From contig JAEWEG010000039.1 of NCBI GenBank assembly GCA_023389575.1, positions 62,001 through 126,000 on the forward strand: DNA of 64,000 nucleotides. Reading direction: 5' to 3'. The position numbers and the translations under genes were made by a program. The first letter of the stretch is position 1. Each line of letters opens with the position of its first letter. Below the pieces are notes generated by a model, which saw nothing but the letters and a program-made list of their open reading frames with translations, did no database searches and had not been told where the DNA came from. This stretch comes from Chloroflexota bacterium (lineage in GTDB: Bacteria > Chloroflexota > Chloroflexia > Thermomicrobiales > UBA6265). Positions 1 to 7,976 of the stretch are shown piece by piece.

Positions 1-1364
1 GACCCCGCCATGCCGCGCAGTTCCGACGGATCATCCGATTGGTCGACTCGCACGCCCCAGAACCGCGCGGTGCCTCGCACAACGGGGTTACTGAGTTCTG
101 GCGCCGCTGGCGGCGTGTCTCCCAGAAACAGCGGCGCGTCCAGCGTTCGGGCCATCTCCAGTTCCTGTCTCCGTGTCCCAATCAGCGAGCTCAGCCGTGA
201 ACCCAAATCCGGGTCGCCCAGGTCGTTCGAGAGGGCTCCAAGCTCGTCAGCGGTCAGCATCATGACATCGTCGGGTTGGTCGATCAAACCGGCGTTCACC
301 AGCTTCCGTCCAACACGGACGAAGAAAAGCCGGATTTTGGAGGTTCCCACCTGGTCGATGTAGAAGTTGTGCTCCTCCTGCAGGAACGCGCCCTCCCTCG
401 CGAACCGCAACAAGGCTTCGAACTGCCCGCGCACCGCCTCCGGATAGGCCGCAAGGTGCTCTCGCGCCGCGCTCGTGGCGCTCGCCGCCGATTCCACCAT
501 TTCCGCATGCTCCGCGCGCGGGTCGCGGCCAGTCTCGATGTAGCTCCTGATGATGGCCAGAGCCGGAGACGGGTCTTCCTTCCATGTCGGCGTGGCGTAG
601 TCGAAGAGGTCCTGCCGATAGCCGTAGGTTTCCAGATAGACATCGAGCCGCGTGAGGAACGCCGGGCCCTTGTCCGCCTCCCTGATCCTCTCCAGCAATC
701 CGCTGGTCCTATCGTCAAGGAAGACCGGTTCAAGGCCGAGCGCGGTCGCCTCCCTGGCGAGGTCGGCCAGTCCAAACCCCGCCTTGATGCTTTCGGATAT
801 CTGGCCGACGAGGAGCGCGTGGGAATCGGCGCCGGTTCCATCGAACAGGTCAGCGAAGAACTCATCGAACAGCTGCATCGCAAGCAGCATTGGTATCGCG
901 ATCCGGAAGTGAATCGTCCACAGATCCGTCGATATCGACTTCGTCTCCGCGACCGCCTGTCCCAGGTGATCCAGGTCCGGATCGAGTTGATCCAGTCGTG
1001 CCACCAGCCCCTGTATGGCTGGGAGATGCTCCGTCTCCCACCGGTCGGCCAACCGGCCTACCTCGGCCTTGAGGATCTCCTCCGAGGGCCCGAAGAGTCT
1101 CACCCCTTCTTCCTCGCTTGCTGGTTCCGCCATCACCATCCGTCCATACCGGTGGTAATTGCGGTAGATCGCGTCGTTCGAGACGACCGGGACTCTGAAT
1201 TCTCCCAGCGCGATCTCGAACCCATCCGTGTCCATCGAACCCGTGAGCGGACTGAGGGGGAATGGAAAGTGCATCGTGTCCAGCGTGAACGGCGGCCCGG
1301 GCGGGAGGTTGGCATGCCAGTCTTCGGGAAAGGTGTCGTGGGTGCCCGATGATGCCTGTGTCAT
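1..1364 (-). CDS. PEP-utilising/rifampicin phosphotransferase-like substrate subunit, paralogue 2 (partial)
   Basis: The frame is open from an ATG at 1364 to the window edge, about 454 residues, so the 3' end is missing. AGGAG lies 6 nt before the ATG. The product is a clear paralogue of the next gene upstream (1449-3128): both start with an EDW...P..F..D.MHFP.P..PL block, share a ...Y.NYHRY/..NSYRYE block, MLLAxQLFD, HALLVGQ/GELSES and FLQEEHNFxID. In the paralogue this helical region is followed by a phosphohistidine swivelling domain; here that domain would lie past the left edge and cannot be seen. By analogy with rifampicin phosphotransferase, the region would be the small-molecule binding domain. 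It is probably co-transcribed with the ATP-grasp gene at 3230-4177. The substrate is unknown. Family call fairly sure, function inferred. Confidence 0.75.
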   Translation of the reverse strand, partial: MTQASSGTHDTFPEDWHANLPPGPPFTLDTMHFPFPLSPLTGSMDTDGFEIALGEFRVPVVSNDAIYRNYHRYGRMVMAEPASEEEGVRLFGPSEEILKAEVGRLADRWETEHLPAIQGLVARLDQLDPDLDHLGQAVAETKSISTDLWTIHFRIAIPMLLAMQLFDEFFADLFDGTGADSHALLVGQISESIKAGFGLADLAREATALGLEPVFLDDRTSGLLERIREADKGPAFLTRLDVYLETYGYRQDLFDYATPTWKEDPSPALAIIRSYIETGRDPRAEHAEMVESAASATSAAREHLAAYPEAVRGQFEALLRFAREGAFLQEEHNFYIDQVGTSKIRLFFVRVGRKLVNAGLIDQPDDVMMLTADELGALSNDLGDPDLGSRLSSLIGTRRQELEMARTLDAPLFLGDTPPAAPELSNPVVRGTARFWGVRVDQSDDPSELRGMAG

Positions 1365-1400
1365 GGAGGTCTCCTAGGGTATGCGCTCCGGAAAACGGGT

Positions 1401-1432
1401 GATGACCCGGACCGTTACCGATCCGGGTCATC
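1401..1432. terminator. intercistronic hairpin
   Basis: An 11-bp perfect stem (GATGACCCGGA / TCCGGGTCATC) with a 10-nt loop lies in the 84-nt gap between the two paralogous phosphotransferase-like genes. There is no T tract, so it may attenuate or protect the message rather than terminate it. Confidence 0.45.
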
Positions 1433-1448
1433 GCTTGCCTTCTCCGCG

Positions 1449-3128
1449 TTATTCCTCGATCGTGATGACCCCCGTCGATCCATCGACCGTCACGCGCTGG
1501 CCGGTGACGATTCGCTGGGTGGCGCCAGCCGCGCCGACCACCGCCGGGATGGCGTACTCCCGCGCAACGATCGCGCAGTGGCTCAACGCGCCACCGGTTT
1601 CCGTCACCACCGCGGCGGCGACCCCAAACAGCGGGGTCCAGGCGGGCATCGTGGTCACCGCCACCAGCACCTCGCCAGGCTGGAGATGACGCGCCTCGTC
1701 CAGGGTTCGCGCCACCCGGGCGATGCCGGTCGCGGTACCCCGCGAACCTGGATTGCCCTTCAACTGGTTGGCCCGGTCCGCCTGCTGGGGCGCTCCACCG
1801 AAGAACCGCATCATCGCTCGATCCATCGGATTGTCGGCCGGCGGCGGGCCAGCCGGCGCGTCGCCGATGAACGGCGGCGGCGTCAGGGTCGCGGCGAAGG
1901 CAAGCTCCGCGCGACGTTCCGCGACGAGGTCGCGCAGGCCCGTGACCGAAAGCGGGTCGCTCAGCCCGATCAGGGACTCGTGCACGTCCTCGATGTCGAG
2001 GTAGAAGACGTCATCGGCCGCGTCCAGCAGCCCGGCATCTACGAACCGCTGCCCCACCTGGAGGTAGAAGAAGCGCAGGTGCGCGGTCATCCGCTGGTCG
2101 ATGTGGAAGTTGTGCTCTTCCTGGAGGAAGGAGCCCGCCCGCGCGAACTGGACGAAGGCCTCGAACTGGCCACGAACCGGCTCCGGGAAACCGGCCAGGC
2201 GTGCGCGGGCATCGGCCAGGGCCTCCTCGGCCGCGCGCCGTTGCGCCTCGTGCTCCGCCGCGGCGTCGTGGCCCGAGCGCAGGTAGTTGCGCACGTTCGC
2301 CAGCGCGATCGCGGGATCTTCCAGCCAGGTCGGTGTCGCCAGTTCGAACAGGTCCTGCCGCAATCCATACGCATCCAGATAGGCGGCAAGCTGGTCGAGG
2401 AACGCGCGGCCTGAATCGGTCGCTTTCAGCGCCGCCACCAGGCTCGCGTCGTCCGTGTCCAGGATCAGGTCGGCCAGGCCCTGGTTCCTGGCGGCGATCG
2501 CCAGGTCGGAAAGGCCGATTCCGGCTTTCACGCTCTCCGAAAGCTCTCCCACCAGCAGGGCATGCCCTTCGGCCTCGTCCCCGCCAAACAGGTCCGCGTA
2601 CAGGTCGTCGAAGAGTTGGATCGCCAGCAGCATCGGCGCGGCGATCACGAAGTGAACGCGCCACAGGTCCTCATGAATCGCGTGCGCCTCGTTCAACAGC
2701 CTGCTGAGCGTGGCCGGCGAGGCCGACGCCACGGCGAGCGATTCCAGGCGGCGAAGCTGGGCGGTGATGTGGGGGAGATGCTCGGTGCGCCACCGGTCCA
2801 TCAACCGGCCAATTTCGAGCTGGATCGACGCCTCGGCGGCCTGTCCGATCTGGCGCGCCTCCTCCTCGGACGTCGGCTGGGTCATGGTCCAGCATTCGTA
2901 CCGGTAGGAGTTGCGATGAATCACCGCGATGGAGTCCATTGGCAGATGCAGTTCCTGGAAGCCCGCCGTCGAGCCCACTGCGAACGCCGGGCCCATCGTC
3001 GATGTGCTGAGCGGGGTCATCGGGTGAGGGAAGTGCATGGGGTCGAACCGGAATGTCTTGCCTGGTTCGATACCGGTATTCCAGTCTTCAACGTGCGCGG
3101 ACGAGGTAGGGGCGGTGGACAACGTCAT
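1449..3128 (-). CDS. PEP-utilising/rifampicin phosphotransferase-like substrate + phosphohistidine subunit
   Basis: 559 residues. ATG at 3128 with AGGAG 8 nt upstream; the longer open frame upstream has no RBS and overlaps the preceding gene. Residues about 1-440 form the helical substrate-binding region seen in the paralogue at 1-1364. The C-terminal 100 residues are a PEP-utiliser mobile domain: GSRGTATG, then TETGGALSHCAIVARE, where the His of SHC is the expected phosphorylated histidine, then IPAVVG. In PEP synthase and rifampicin phosphotransferase an N-terminal ATP-grasp domain in the same chain phosphorylates this His; here that domain is encoded separately, directly upstream (3230-4177). 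A function as phosphotransferase on a small molecule or antibiotic is inferred; the acceptor is not evident. Confidence 0.8.
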   Translation of the reverse strand: MTLSTAPTSSAHVEDWNTGIEPGKTFRFDPMHFPHPMTPLSTSTMGPAFAVGSTAGFQELHLPMDSIAVIHRNSYRYECWTMTQPTSEEEARQIGQAAEASIQLEIGRLMDRWRTEHLPHITAQLRRLESLAVASASPATLSRLLNEAHAIHEDLWRVHFVIAAPMLLAIQLFDDLYADLFGGDEAEGHALLVGELSESVKAGIGLSDLAIAARNQGLADLILDTDDASLVAALKATDSGRAFLDQLAAYLDAYGLRQDLFELATPTWLEDPAIALANVRNYLRSGHDAAAEHEAQRRAAEEALADARARLAGFPEPVRGQFEAFVQFARAGSFLQEEHNFHIDQRMTAHLRFFYLQVGQRFVDAGLLDAADDVFYLDIEDVHESLIGLSDPLSVTGLRDLVAERRAELAFAATLTPPPFIGDAPAGPPPADNPMDRAMMRFFGGAPQQADRANQLKGNPGSRGTATGIARVARTLDEARHLQPGEVLVAVTTMPAWTPLFGVAAAVVTETGGALSHCAIVAREYAIPAVVGAAGATQRIVTGQRVTVDGSTGVITIEE

Positions 3129-3159
3129 TGGAAGAACTCCTTTGGGGTTGGACGAATCT

Positions 3160-3179
3160 CGCGCTGGCGATCCAGCGCG
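3160..3179. terminator. intercistronic hairpin
   Basis: A perfect 8-bp stem (CGCGCTGG/CCAGCGCG) with a CGAT loop lies in the 101-nt gap between the ATP-grasp gene and the swivelling-domain gene. No T run follows on either strand. It may adjust the ratio of the two subunits. Confidence 0.4.
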
Positions 3180-3229
3180 GTTCTGGTGGGGATGGAAGGA
3201 AGAACGGGGTCCCGTGAAAAGCGCGTGTG

Positions 3230-4177
3230 TTATCGCCCGAGGGTTGTGATTGGGCGAGCCTGGAAGAGATGGATCTGGCCTCCTGCGATGCCGCCTTCGA
3301 GATCGACATGGTGGCCGAACTTTCGCGCGAGATCGCGGGCCATGGTGGCGATGCCGGATGCCTGGGCTGGGGTAAGCGCGGGCGTCCGCTGGAGCATGCG
3401 TGGGACCGGCACTTCCCTGGTCCCGGTGTCCCGGCATTCGCCCGGAATCACCATCAGGTGCTTGGTTCCAACGGCGTATTCCTCTACCTCGCCGCCGGCG
3501 TTGATGGTGACGTGATCGGGAACGATCAGTCCCGAGACGATGGCCTCGCCCAGGCCCCAGGCCGCGTCGATCACGACATGCTGGTCGTTCTGGGTGACGG
3601 GGTCGGCGGAGAAGGCGATGAAGGAGACATCGCTCCGGACGAGTTGCTGAACCACCACCGCGATATCCGGCTGATCGTTGGCCAGGCCACGATCGACCCG
3701 GTACTGGATCGCCCGGTCCGACCACAGGGAGGCCCAACAGCGCTTGATCGCCGCTTCCAGGCCCGCCAGCGAGCGGACATCGAGGACGGAATCATGCAGT
3801 CCCGCGAATGAGAACGCCGCCGAATCCTCCGCGGTTCCGGAGGATCGCACGGCCAGCGAAAACGTCCCGTTGGCCCGCGAAGCCATCTCCTCGTACGCCG
3901 AGGCGATGGAATTCGCGAGGTGGATCGGGAATGGCGCGCGTTCGATTCGGTCGCGGAGGCGAGGCAGGTCAGCCGGCGTCACGTCCGCCACGCGCCGTGG
4001 CAGGCCGTGGGCTGCCGAGAAGTCGGCGTAGGTGTCAACGGTCAGCGCGAACGCGCGGGGCACCGGCGCGCCCATGCCCAGCAGGGTGCTGAGGCTCGCG
4101 GCCTTGCCACCCACCCTGGAGCGGGCCGGCTGGCACTGGTCGAGCCAGACGATGGACGATGCTGATGAGCCGGGCAT
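3230..4177 (-). CDS. PEP/pyruvate-binding ATP-grasp protein (PPDK N-terminal domain type)
   Basis: 315 residues from the ATG at 4177; an alternative ATG at 4249 would add 24 residues with no PPDK-like similarity, and neither has a strong RBS. The product is the ATP-grasp domain alone: VGGKAASL near residue 20, AVRSSGTAEDSAAFSFAG near 100, a DAAWGLGEAIVSG block, and the closing LFQARPIT typical of PPDK_N. In PEP synthase this domain makes phosphohistidine on the mobile domain from ATP. The mobile domain is absent here and is supplied by the gene at 1449-3128, and presumably by the one at 1-1364. Order ATP-grasp, substrate subunit 1, substrate subunit 2 on one strand suggests one operon. Confidence 0.82.
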   Translation of the reverse strand: MPGSSASSIVWLDQCQPARSRVGGKAASLSTLLGMGAPVPRAFALTVDTYADFSAAHGLPRRVADVTPADLPRLRDRIERAPFPIHLANSIASAYEEMASRANGTFSLAVRSSGTAEDSAAFSFAGLHDSVLDVRSLAGLEAAIKRCWASLWSDRAIQYRVDRGLANDQPDIAVVVQQLVRSDVSFIAFSADPVTQNDQHVVIDAAWGLGEAIVSGLIVPDHVTINAGGEVEEYAVGTKHLMVIPGECRDTGTREVPVPRMLQRTPALTPAQASGIATMARDLARKFGHHVDLEGGIAGGQIHLFQARPITTLGR

Positions 4178-4806
4178 GGATATCACGTTCGAACTCCGAT
4201 TACCGGAGAGTATGAACGAACTATTAACGTGGGAAAAGTCGACGTTCATAGGCTGGAAATCACCTGAAAGTGGCGAATGCGGAACGAATCGTGAATGTCG
4301 CGTTAATGTTCTCGCGCAAGACCCAATCGATTGAACGCCATGCCATGCCAAATGGTTCCCACAACGGGAAAGGCCCATCTTCCAGCGGTTGTCGTGGCGT
4401 ATTCCCGGAACACGCGACGGGCTCGCCAATCCTGGCGAGCCCGTAGTCGGATTGCATGTATTGGTTTTCGGCCTGTCGAGGCGCCATGGCTGGACGCTCA
4501 ATCTAGATCAGGCGGAGGTGGGTGGAAGGCCGGGTTCCCGGTTCCGGAATCCGCCGCCCATCCGGCCGAGCAGGCTCCGCCACCATGGCGGCGTGCGGAG
4601 CTGGAATCTCTTCCGTGACTGGTGTGGTTCGCGCGGGCGCCAGGCCTGGCGGTCCCTGCTTTCGGCGAGTGTTTGCTCGAACTGGATCATGATCTCGAGG
4701 ACGAGGGACGTATGGGGAAGCATGTCGAAGCGATTCCTTGCACATCAGCGTGCGTCTGGTTGGGCCGACCAGCGTGGGCGGCCCGGTTACGTCGTGAAAG
4801 CGGCGG
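4178..4806. other. intergenic region with one hairpin, no gene seen
   Basis: About 630 bp between two minus-strand genes. Short open frames here have no family resemblance and no RBS. It contains the hairpin at 4417-4444 and, presumably, the promoter of the phosphotransferase operon, but I cannot place a convincing -35/-10 pair. Confidence 0.6.
4417..4444. terminator. perfect 11-bp stem hairpin
   Basis: ACGGGCTCGCC / GGCGAGCCCGT with a 6-nt loop (AATCCT). It lies downstream of the methyltransferase gene and upstream of the ATP-grasp gene on the minus strand. A terminator for the former is likely, though the T tract is missing. Confidence 0.5.
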
Positions 4807-5904
4807 TCAGGCCGTGAGCCGGTAAAACCGCCAGAACAGGTTTTCGATGGGCAGCACTTCCACATCGTGGAACCCGGCATCGGTGGCGTAGGTGCGGAAT
4901 GTCGCGGCGCGCATCACGGTGCCGGTCCCCGCCGAGTGCTCCTCGGTCATGCCAACGGGCAGGCAGTGGAGGATGCTGAAGCCGTACATCAGCCGCTCGA
5001 TGTCGTCGCCGTTGGGCGTGAACACGTCGGCCACCCGCTCGTCGGCGATCAGCACCGTCCCCCCTTCGCCCACCAGCCGGCGCATCGACGCCAGCGAGGC
5101 GACAGGGTTCGCCATGTCGTGAATGCACTCGAAGGCGGTCGCGAAGTCGTAGGTGCCAGCGAGCGTCGGGTCGCCAGTGTCACGCACGTCGAACCTCACG
5201 CGCTCGGAGAGACCGAGTTCGGCGGCGAGTTCGCGGGCGCTGGCGATGGACGCCTCGTCGATGTCGAACCCATCGATCCTGATGTCCGGGTACGCCTGGG
5301 CCATCGCGATGGTGGACCACCCAACGCCGCATCCGATGTCGGCCACCCGGGCCGGGTGACTGGTATCGCGGAGCCGGGCGTCGATATCCGGCAGCTGGGG
5401 CAGCCAGTCGCTGGCCAGCTCATTGATGAACATGACGCGATTCATCTCGGCGATTCCTTCCCGGGTGTCGACCCCGTAGTCTGGATAGGGAACCCCGCCA
5501 CCGGTCCGGTACGCATCCAGCAGGGCGGGCATGACCGTGCCCGTGCCATAGGCGAGCCGGAGCACCGGTGGCATGAACGAAAGACTGTCGCGGTTGGTCA
5601 GAACGTCCACGTGCCCTTCGGGCAGGCTGAATCGCCGCGTGAAGGGATCCCCGGTGTCGTCCACCTCCAGAATTCCGGCGGTGGACTGCTGTTCCAGCCA
5701 TTCGCGGGTGTAGCGCTCGCTGGTTCCCGTTCGCCCCGCCAGTTCCACCGAGGTCGCTTCGCCGTCCCTGGCCAGGGCGGTGTAGTAACCGAGCCGGTCG
5801 CCGATGTACACGGCGAGGAGTTCCATGTAGGCGATGCTCTGGCCGAGGAGGGTTTCGGCCAGGGCGTCGGCCTGTTCGGTGATGGAGAGGGTGGAGGATG
5901 TCAT
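4807..5904 (-). CDS. class I SAM-dependent methyltransferase
   Basis: 365 residues, ATG at 5904 with GAAAGGACC upstream. The N-terminal ~100 residues resemble the winged-helix/dimerisation domain of small-molecule methyltransferases (YYTALARDG...ELAGRTGTSERYTREWL). The Rossmann part starts at VADIGCGVGW (187-196), the SAM-binding motif I, followed by FDIDEAS (acidic end of beta 2) and an FATAFECIHDM block. This domain order is common in O- or C-methyltransferases of secondary metabolism; the substrate is unknown. It is separated by 43 nt from the flavin oxidase upstream (5948-7363), so the two are probably one transcript. Confidence 0.85.
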   Translation of the reverse strand: MTSSTLSITEQADALAETLLGQSIAYMELLAVYIGDRLGYYTALARDGEATSVELAGRTGTSERYTREWLEQQSTAGILEVDDTGDPFTRRFSLPEGHVDVLTNRDSLSFMPPVLRLAYGTGTVMPALLDAYRTGGGVPYPDYGVDTREGIAEMNRVMFINELASDWLPQLPDIDARLRDTSHPARVADIGCGVGWSTIAMAQAYPDIRIDGFDIDEASIASARELAAELGLSERVRFDVRDTGDPTLAGTYDFATAFECIHDMANPVASLASMRRLVGEGGTVLIADERVADVFTPNGDDIERLMYGFSILHCLPVGMTEEHSAGTGTVMRAATFRTYATDAGFHDVEVLPIENLFWRFYRLTA

Positions 5905-5947
5905 GGGTGGTCCTTTCCTTGACCGGCTCGGATACGTTCGGCGGCGA

Positions 5948-7363
5948 TTAGCGGTGCGCCTCGGGAAGGATGTTCTGGTTGGTCCGGAAGAGGTTCTCCG
6001 GATCGTAGGCGGCCTTGATCGCGGCCAGCCGCGGGTAGTTGTCGCGGTACGCGGCGCGGACCCGGTCGATGCCTTCGTCCTGCATCATGTTGACGTAAGC
6101 ACCGCCCGCCGAGAACGGATGAACCGCCTCCCAGTAGTCCTGCGCCCATGTGGAAATGGGTTCGGCCATCGCCGGGTCGGGATCGATCCCGACGATCACC
6201 TGGGCCCAGATCACGTCGCGGTAGCTGAACGCGGTGTCGCCGGACCCGACCCGGTGCACCGCTCCGTTCACCGGGTAGAGGTGCATGGTGGAGTAGGGGT
6301 TGGGCGAGGCATCGGCGAACGCGATGTGCGCGGCGATGGCCTCATCGCTCAACTCCCGGAAGAAATCGGCCTTCCAGTACCACTGCATCCCCGCCGGGTA
6401 GTCCGCGTTGAAGGCGGCGTTGAGCGCGGGGAACGGCATCGGCTGGAGGCCATCGAGCAGCGGCTCCATGGCCCGGATCGGCGCGAGCGCCTCGTCCGCC
6501 TGCTCCGGCGGCCCGGTGTAGCACCAGACCACGGCGCAGACCTTCTGGACGTGAAGTTCGGCCGGGAACGCGGCGATCGGCGGGACGATGGTGAGCGCCA
6601 GGAAGCCGTTGATGTCCTCCGGCGCGACCTGGATGAACTCCTGGTACCAGCGCATGATCTCGGCGGTGCGACTCAGCGGCCAGAACGTTGGCCCGGCGAC
6701 CACATCCTTCACCTCGTGTAGCCTGAAGGTGAACGACGTGACCACGCCGAAGTTGCCGCCGCCGCCCCGAATCGCCCAGAACAGGTCCGGGTGCGATGTC
6801 GCGTTCGTCGTCACGATCTCGCCGCTGGCGAGCACGACCTCCGCCTCCAGCAGGTTGTCGACCGTCAGGCCGAACTTGCGCGAGAGGTGGCCCACCCCGC
6901 CGCCGAGCGTCAGCCCGCCGACACCGGTGATGCTCATGATGCCGGACGGGGTCGCGAACCCATGCTCGTACGTGGCCTGGTCCACTTCGGACCAGATGGC
7001 GCCCCCGGCGACCCGAACCGTGCGGGCGACCGGGTCGACCTCGACGCCCTTCATCAGCGAGAGGTCGATCATCAGGCCATCGTCAATTGACGAGAACCCG
7101 GCCCCATGATGACCACCGCCGCGAATGGAGAACGGCACGCCATTCTCGCGAACGAAATTGACCGTGGCGACCACGTCTTCAACGGAGAGGCAGCGGACGA
7201 TCAGGCCCGGTCGCTTGTCGATCATCCCGTTGTAGAGCGCGCGAACCTGATCGTAATCTGGGTCTCCCGGACTGACCACCACCAGCGACAGGCTATCGCG
7301 AAACAGTGTGATGCTCCGTGTGAACGTTGCGACCAGCGTTTGCTGATCCGTGGAAAGTGACAT
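5948..7363 (-). CDS. FAD-linked (berberine-bridge/BBE-type) oxidoreductase
   Basis: 471 residues from ATG 7363, which has GGGAG about 9 nt upstream; a 28-residue upstream extension lacks an RBS. FAD_binding_4 (PCMH) domain: SIRGGGHHGAG at 80-89, where one of the two His residues is expected to bind the flavin 8-alpha carbon; then GVGGLTLGGGVGHLSRKFG and FWAIRGGGGNFGVV. The Cys that makes the second (6-S-cysteinyl) flavin link in bicovalent members is Gly here, so single covalent attachment is expected. The C-terminal BBE domain is present (YVNMM... YDPENLFRTNQNI). Such enzymes oxidise alcohols, sugars or alkaloid-like substrates with O2. Paralogous in family to the gene at 57475-58812. Confidence 0.88.
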   Translation of the reverse strand: MSLSTDQQTLVATFTRSITLFRDSLSLVVVSPGDPDYDQVRALYNGMIDKRPGLIVRCLSVEDVVATVNFVRENGVPFSIRGGGHHGAGFSSIDDGLMIDLSLMKGVEVDPVARTVRVAGGAIWSEVDQATYEHGFATPSGIMSITGVGGLTLGGGVGHLSRKFGLTVDNLLEAEVVLASGEIVTTNATSHPDLFWAIRGGGGNFGVVTSFTFRLHEVKDVVAGPTFWPLSRTAEIMRWYQEFIQVAPEDINGFLALTIVPPIAAFPAELHVQKVCAVVWCYTGPPEQADEALAPIRAMEPLLDGLQPMPFPALNAAFNADYPAGMQWYWKADFFRELSDEAIAAHIAFADASPNPYSTMHLYPVNGAVHRVGSGDTAFSYRDVIWAQVIVGIDPDPAMAEPISTWAQDYWEAVHPFSAGGAYVNMMQDEGIDRVRAAYRDNYPRLAAIKAAYDPENLFRTNQNILPEAHR

Positions 7364-7462
7364 GGATGTGAAACTCCCGTGGGTATGAGATGAATGAAGG
7401 TACATCGGCCCCGGAAGAGCAACGCCAGGCTCTCCCGCGAATGTCACTCTAGGAAGCGAGCA

Positions 7463-7819
7463 TCAATGGATCGTCAACGGATCGGCCTCGCCGGTTGACG
7501 GCGTTCGCGAGGCGCCATCGCGCGTCCGGAAGAGGCGGTTCAGGGCCAGGTGGGGCCTCCCCTCGTGCACGAGATACCAGGTCGCCATGAAGAGCGTGAC
7601 CACCACGTGAAAGGTGTGCAGGATCCAGATCGGACCCGGCGGCAGGCTGAAGATGTAGATCGAATGGATGGCGTTCCCGCCATTCGCCAGCATCAGGCTG
7701 CCGAGGCTGTAGGAACTCATGTTTCGGGTACGGATGGCCTTGACGACCATGGGAAGGGTGCTGCTGGCGAACACGAAGACGGCGATCGTGCCCGCGAGGA
7801 GTGGAAGACTGCTGCTCAC
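7463..7819 (-). CDS. small PQ-loop/SemiSWEET-like membrane protein
   Basis: 118 residues, GTG start at 7819 with AGGGAG 7 nt upstream. Three predicted transmembrane helices: about residues 5-23, 40-60 and 65-85. The first ends in STLPMVVKAIRTRN, which follows the PQ-loop pattern (LP.....) of SemiSWEET transporters, and is followed by SSYSLGSLMLANGGNAIHSIY. The charged C-terminal tail of about 30 residues is cytoplasmic by the positive-inside rule. A transport function for a sugar or other small molecule is possible but not shown. It heads the minus-strand block that includes the flavin oxidase and methyltransferase. Confidence 0.6.
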   Translation of the reverse strand: MSSSLPLLAGTIAVFVFASSTLPMVVKAIRTRNMSSYSLGSLMLANGGNAIHSIYIFSLPPGPIWILHTFHVVVTLFMATWYLVHEGRPHLALNRLFRTRDGASRTPSTGEADPLTIH

Positions 7820-7858
7820 GGACGAACTCCCTGGAATGAACGGAAGAATGAGACGGGA

Positions 7859-7875
7859 CGGGAGCTTTACTCCCG
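7859..7875. promoter_or_regulatory. inverted repeat in divergent promoter region
   Basis: CGGGAG-CTTTA-CTCCCG lies between the divergent starts at 7819 (-) and 7977 (+). Its position suits an operator for the adjacent BTAD regulator, but no known box is matched. Confidence 0.3.
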
Positions 7876-7976
7876 GGGATGCCGGGCGTAGGCTGGGGGC
7901 AGGCTACCGGCGCGGGATCATGAAATCGTCAACAACATCGTCAAGCGCCGTGATTGCCATTCCTGGGAAGGTCCCC

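Noticed and set aside
276..1352. 358-codon plus-strand frame
   Set aside because: The minus strand carries a clear paralogue of the adjacent phosphotransferase-like subunit; the plus frame is its shadow.
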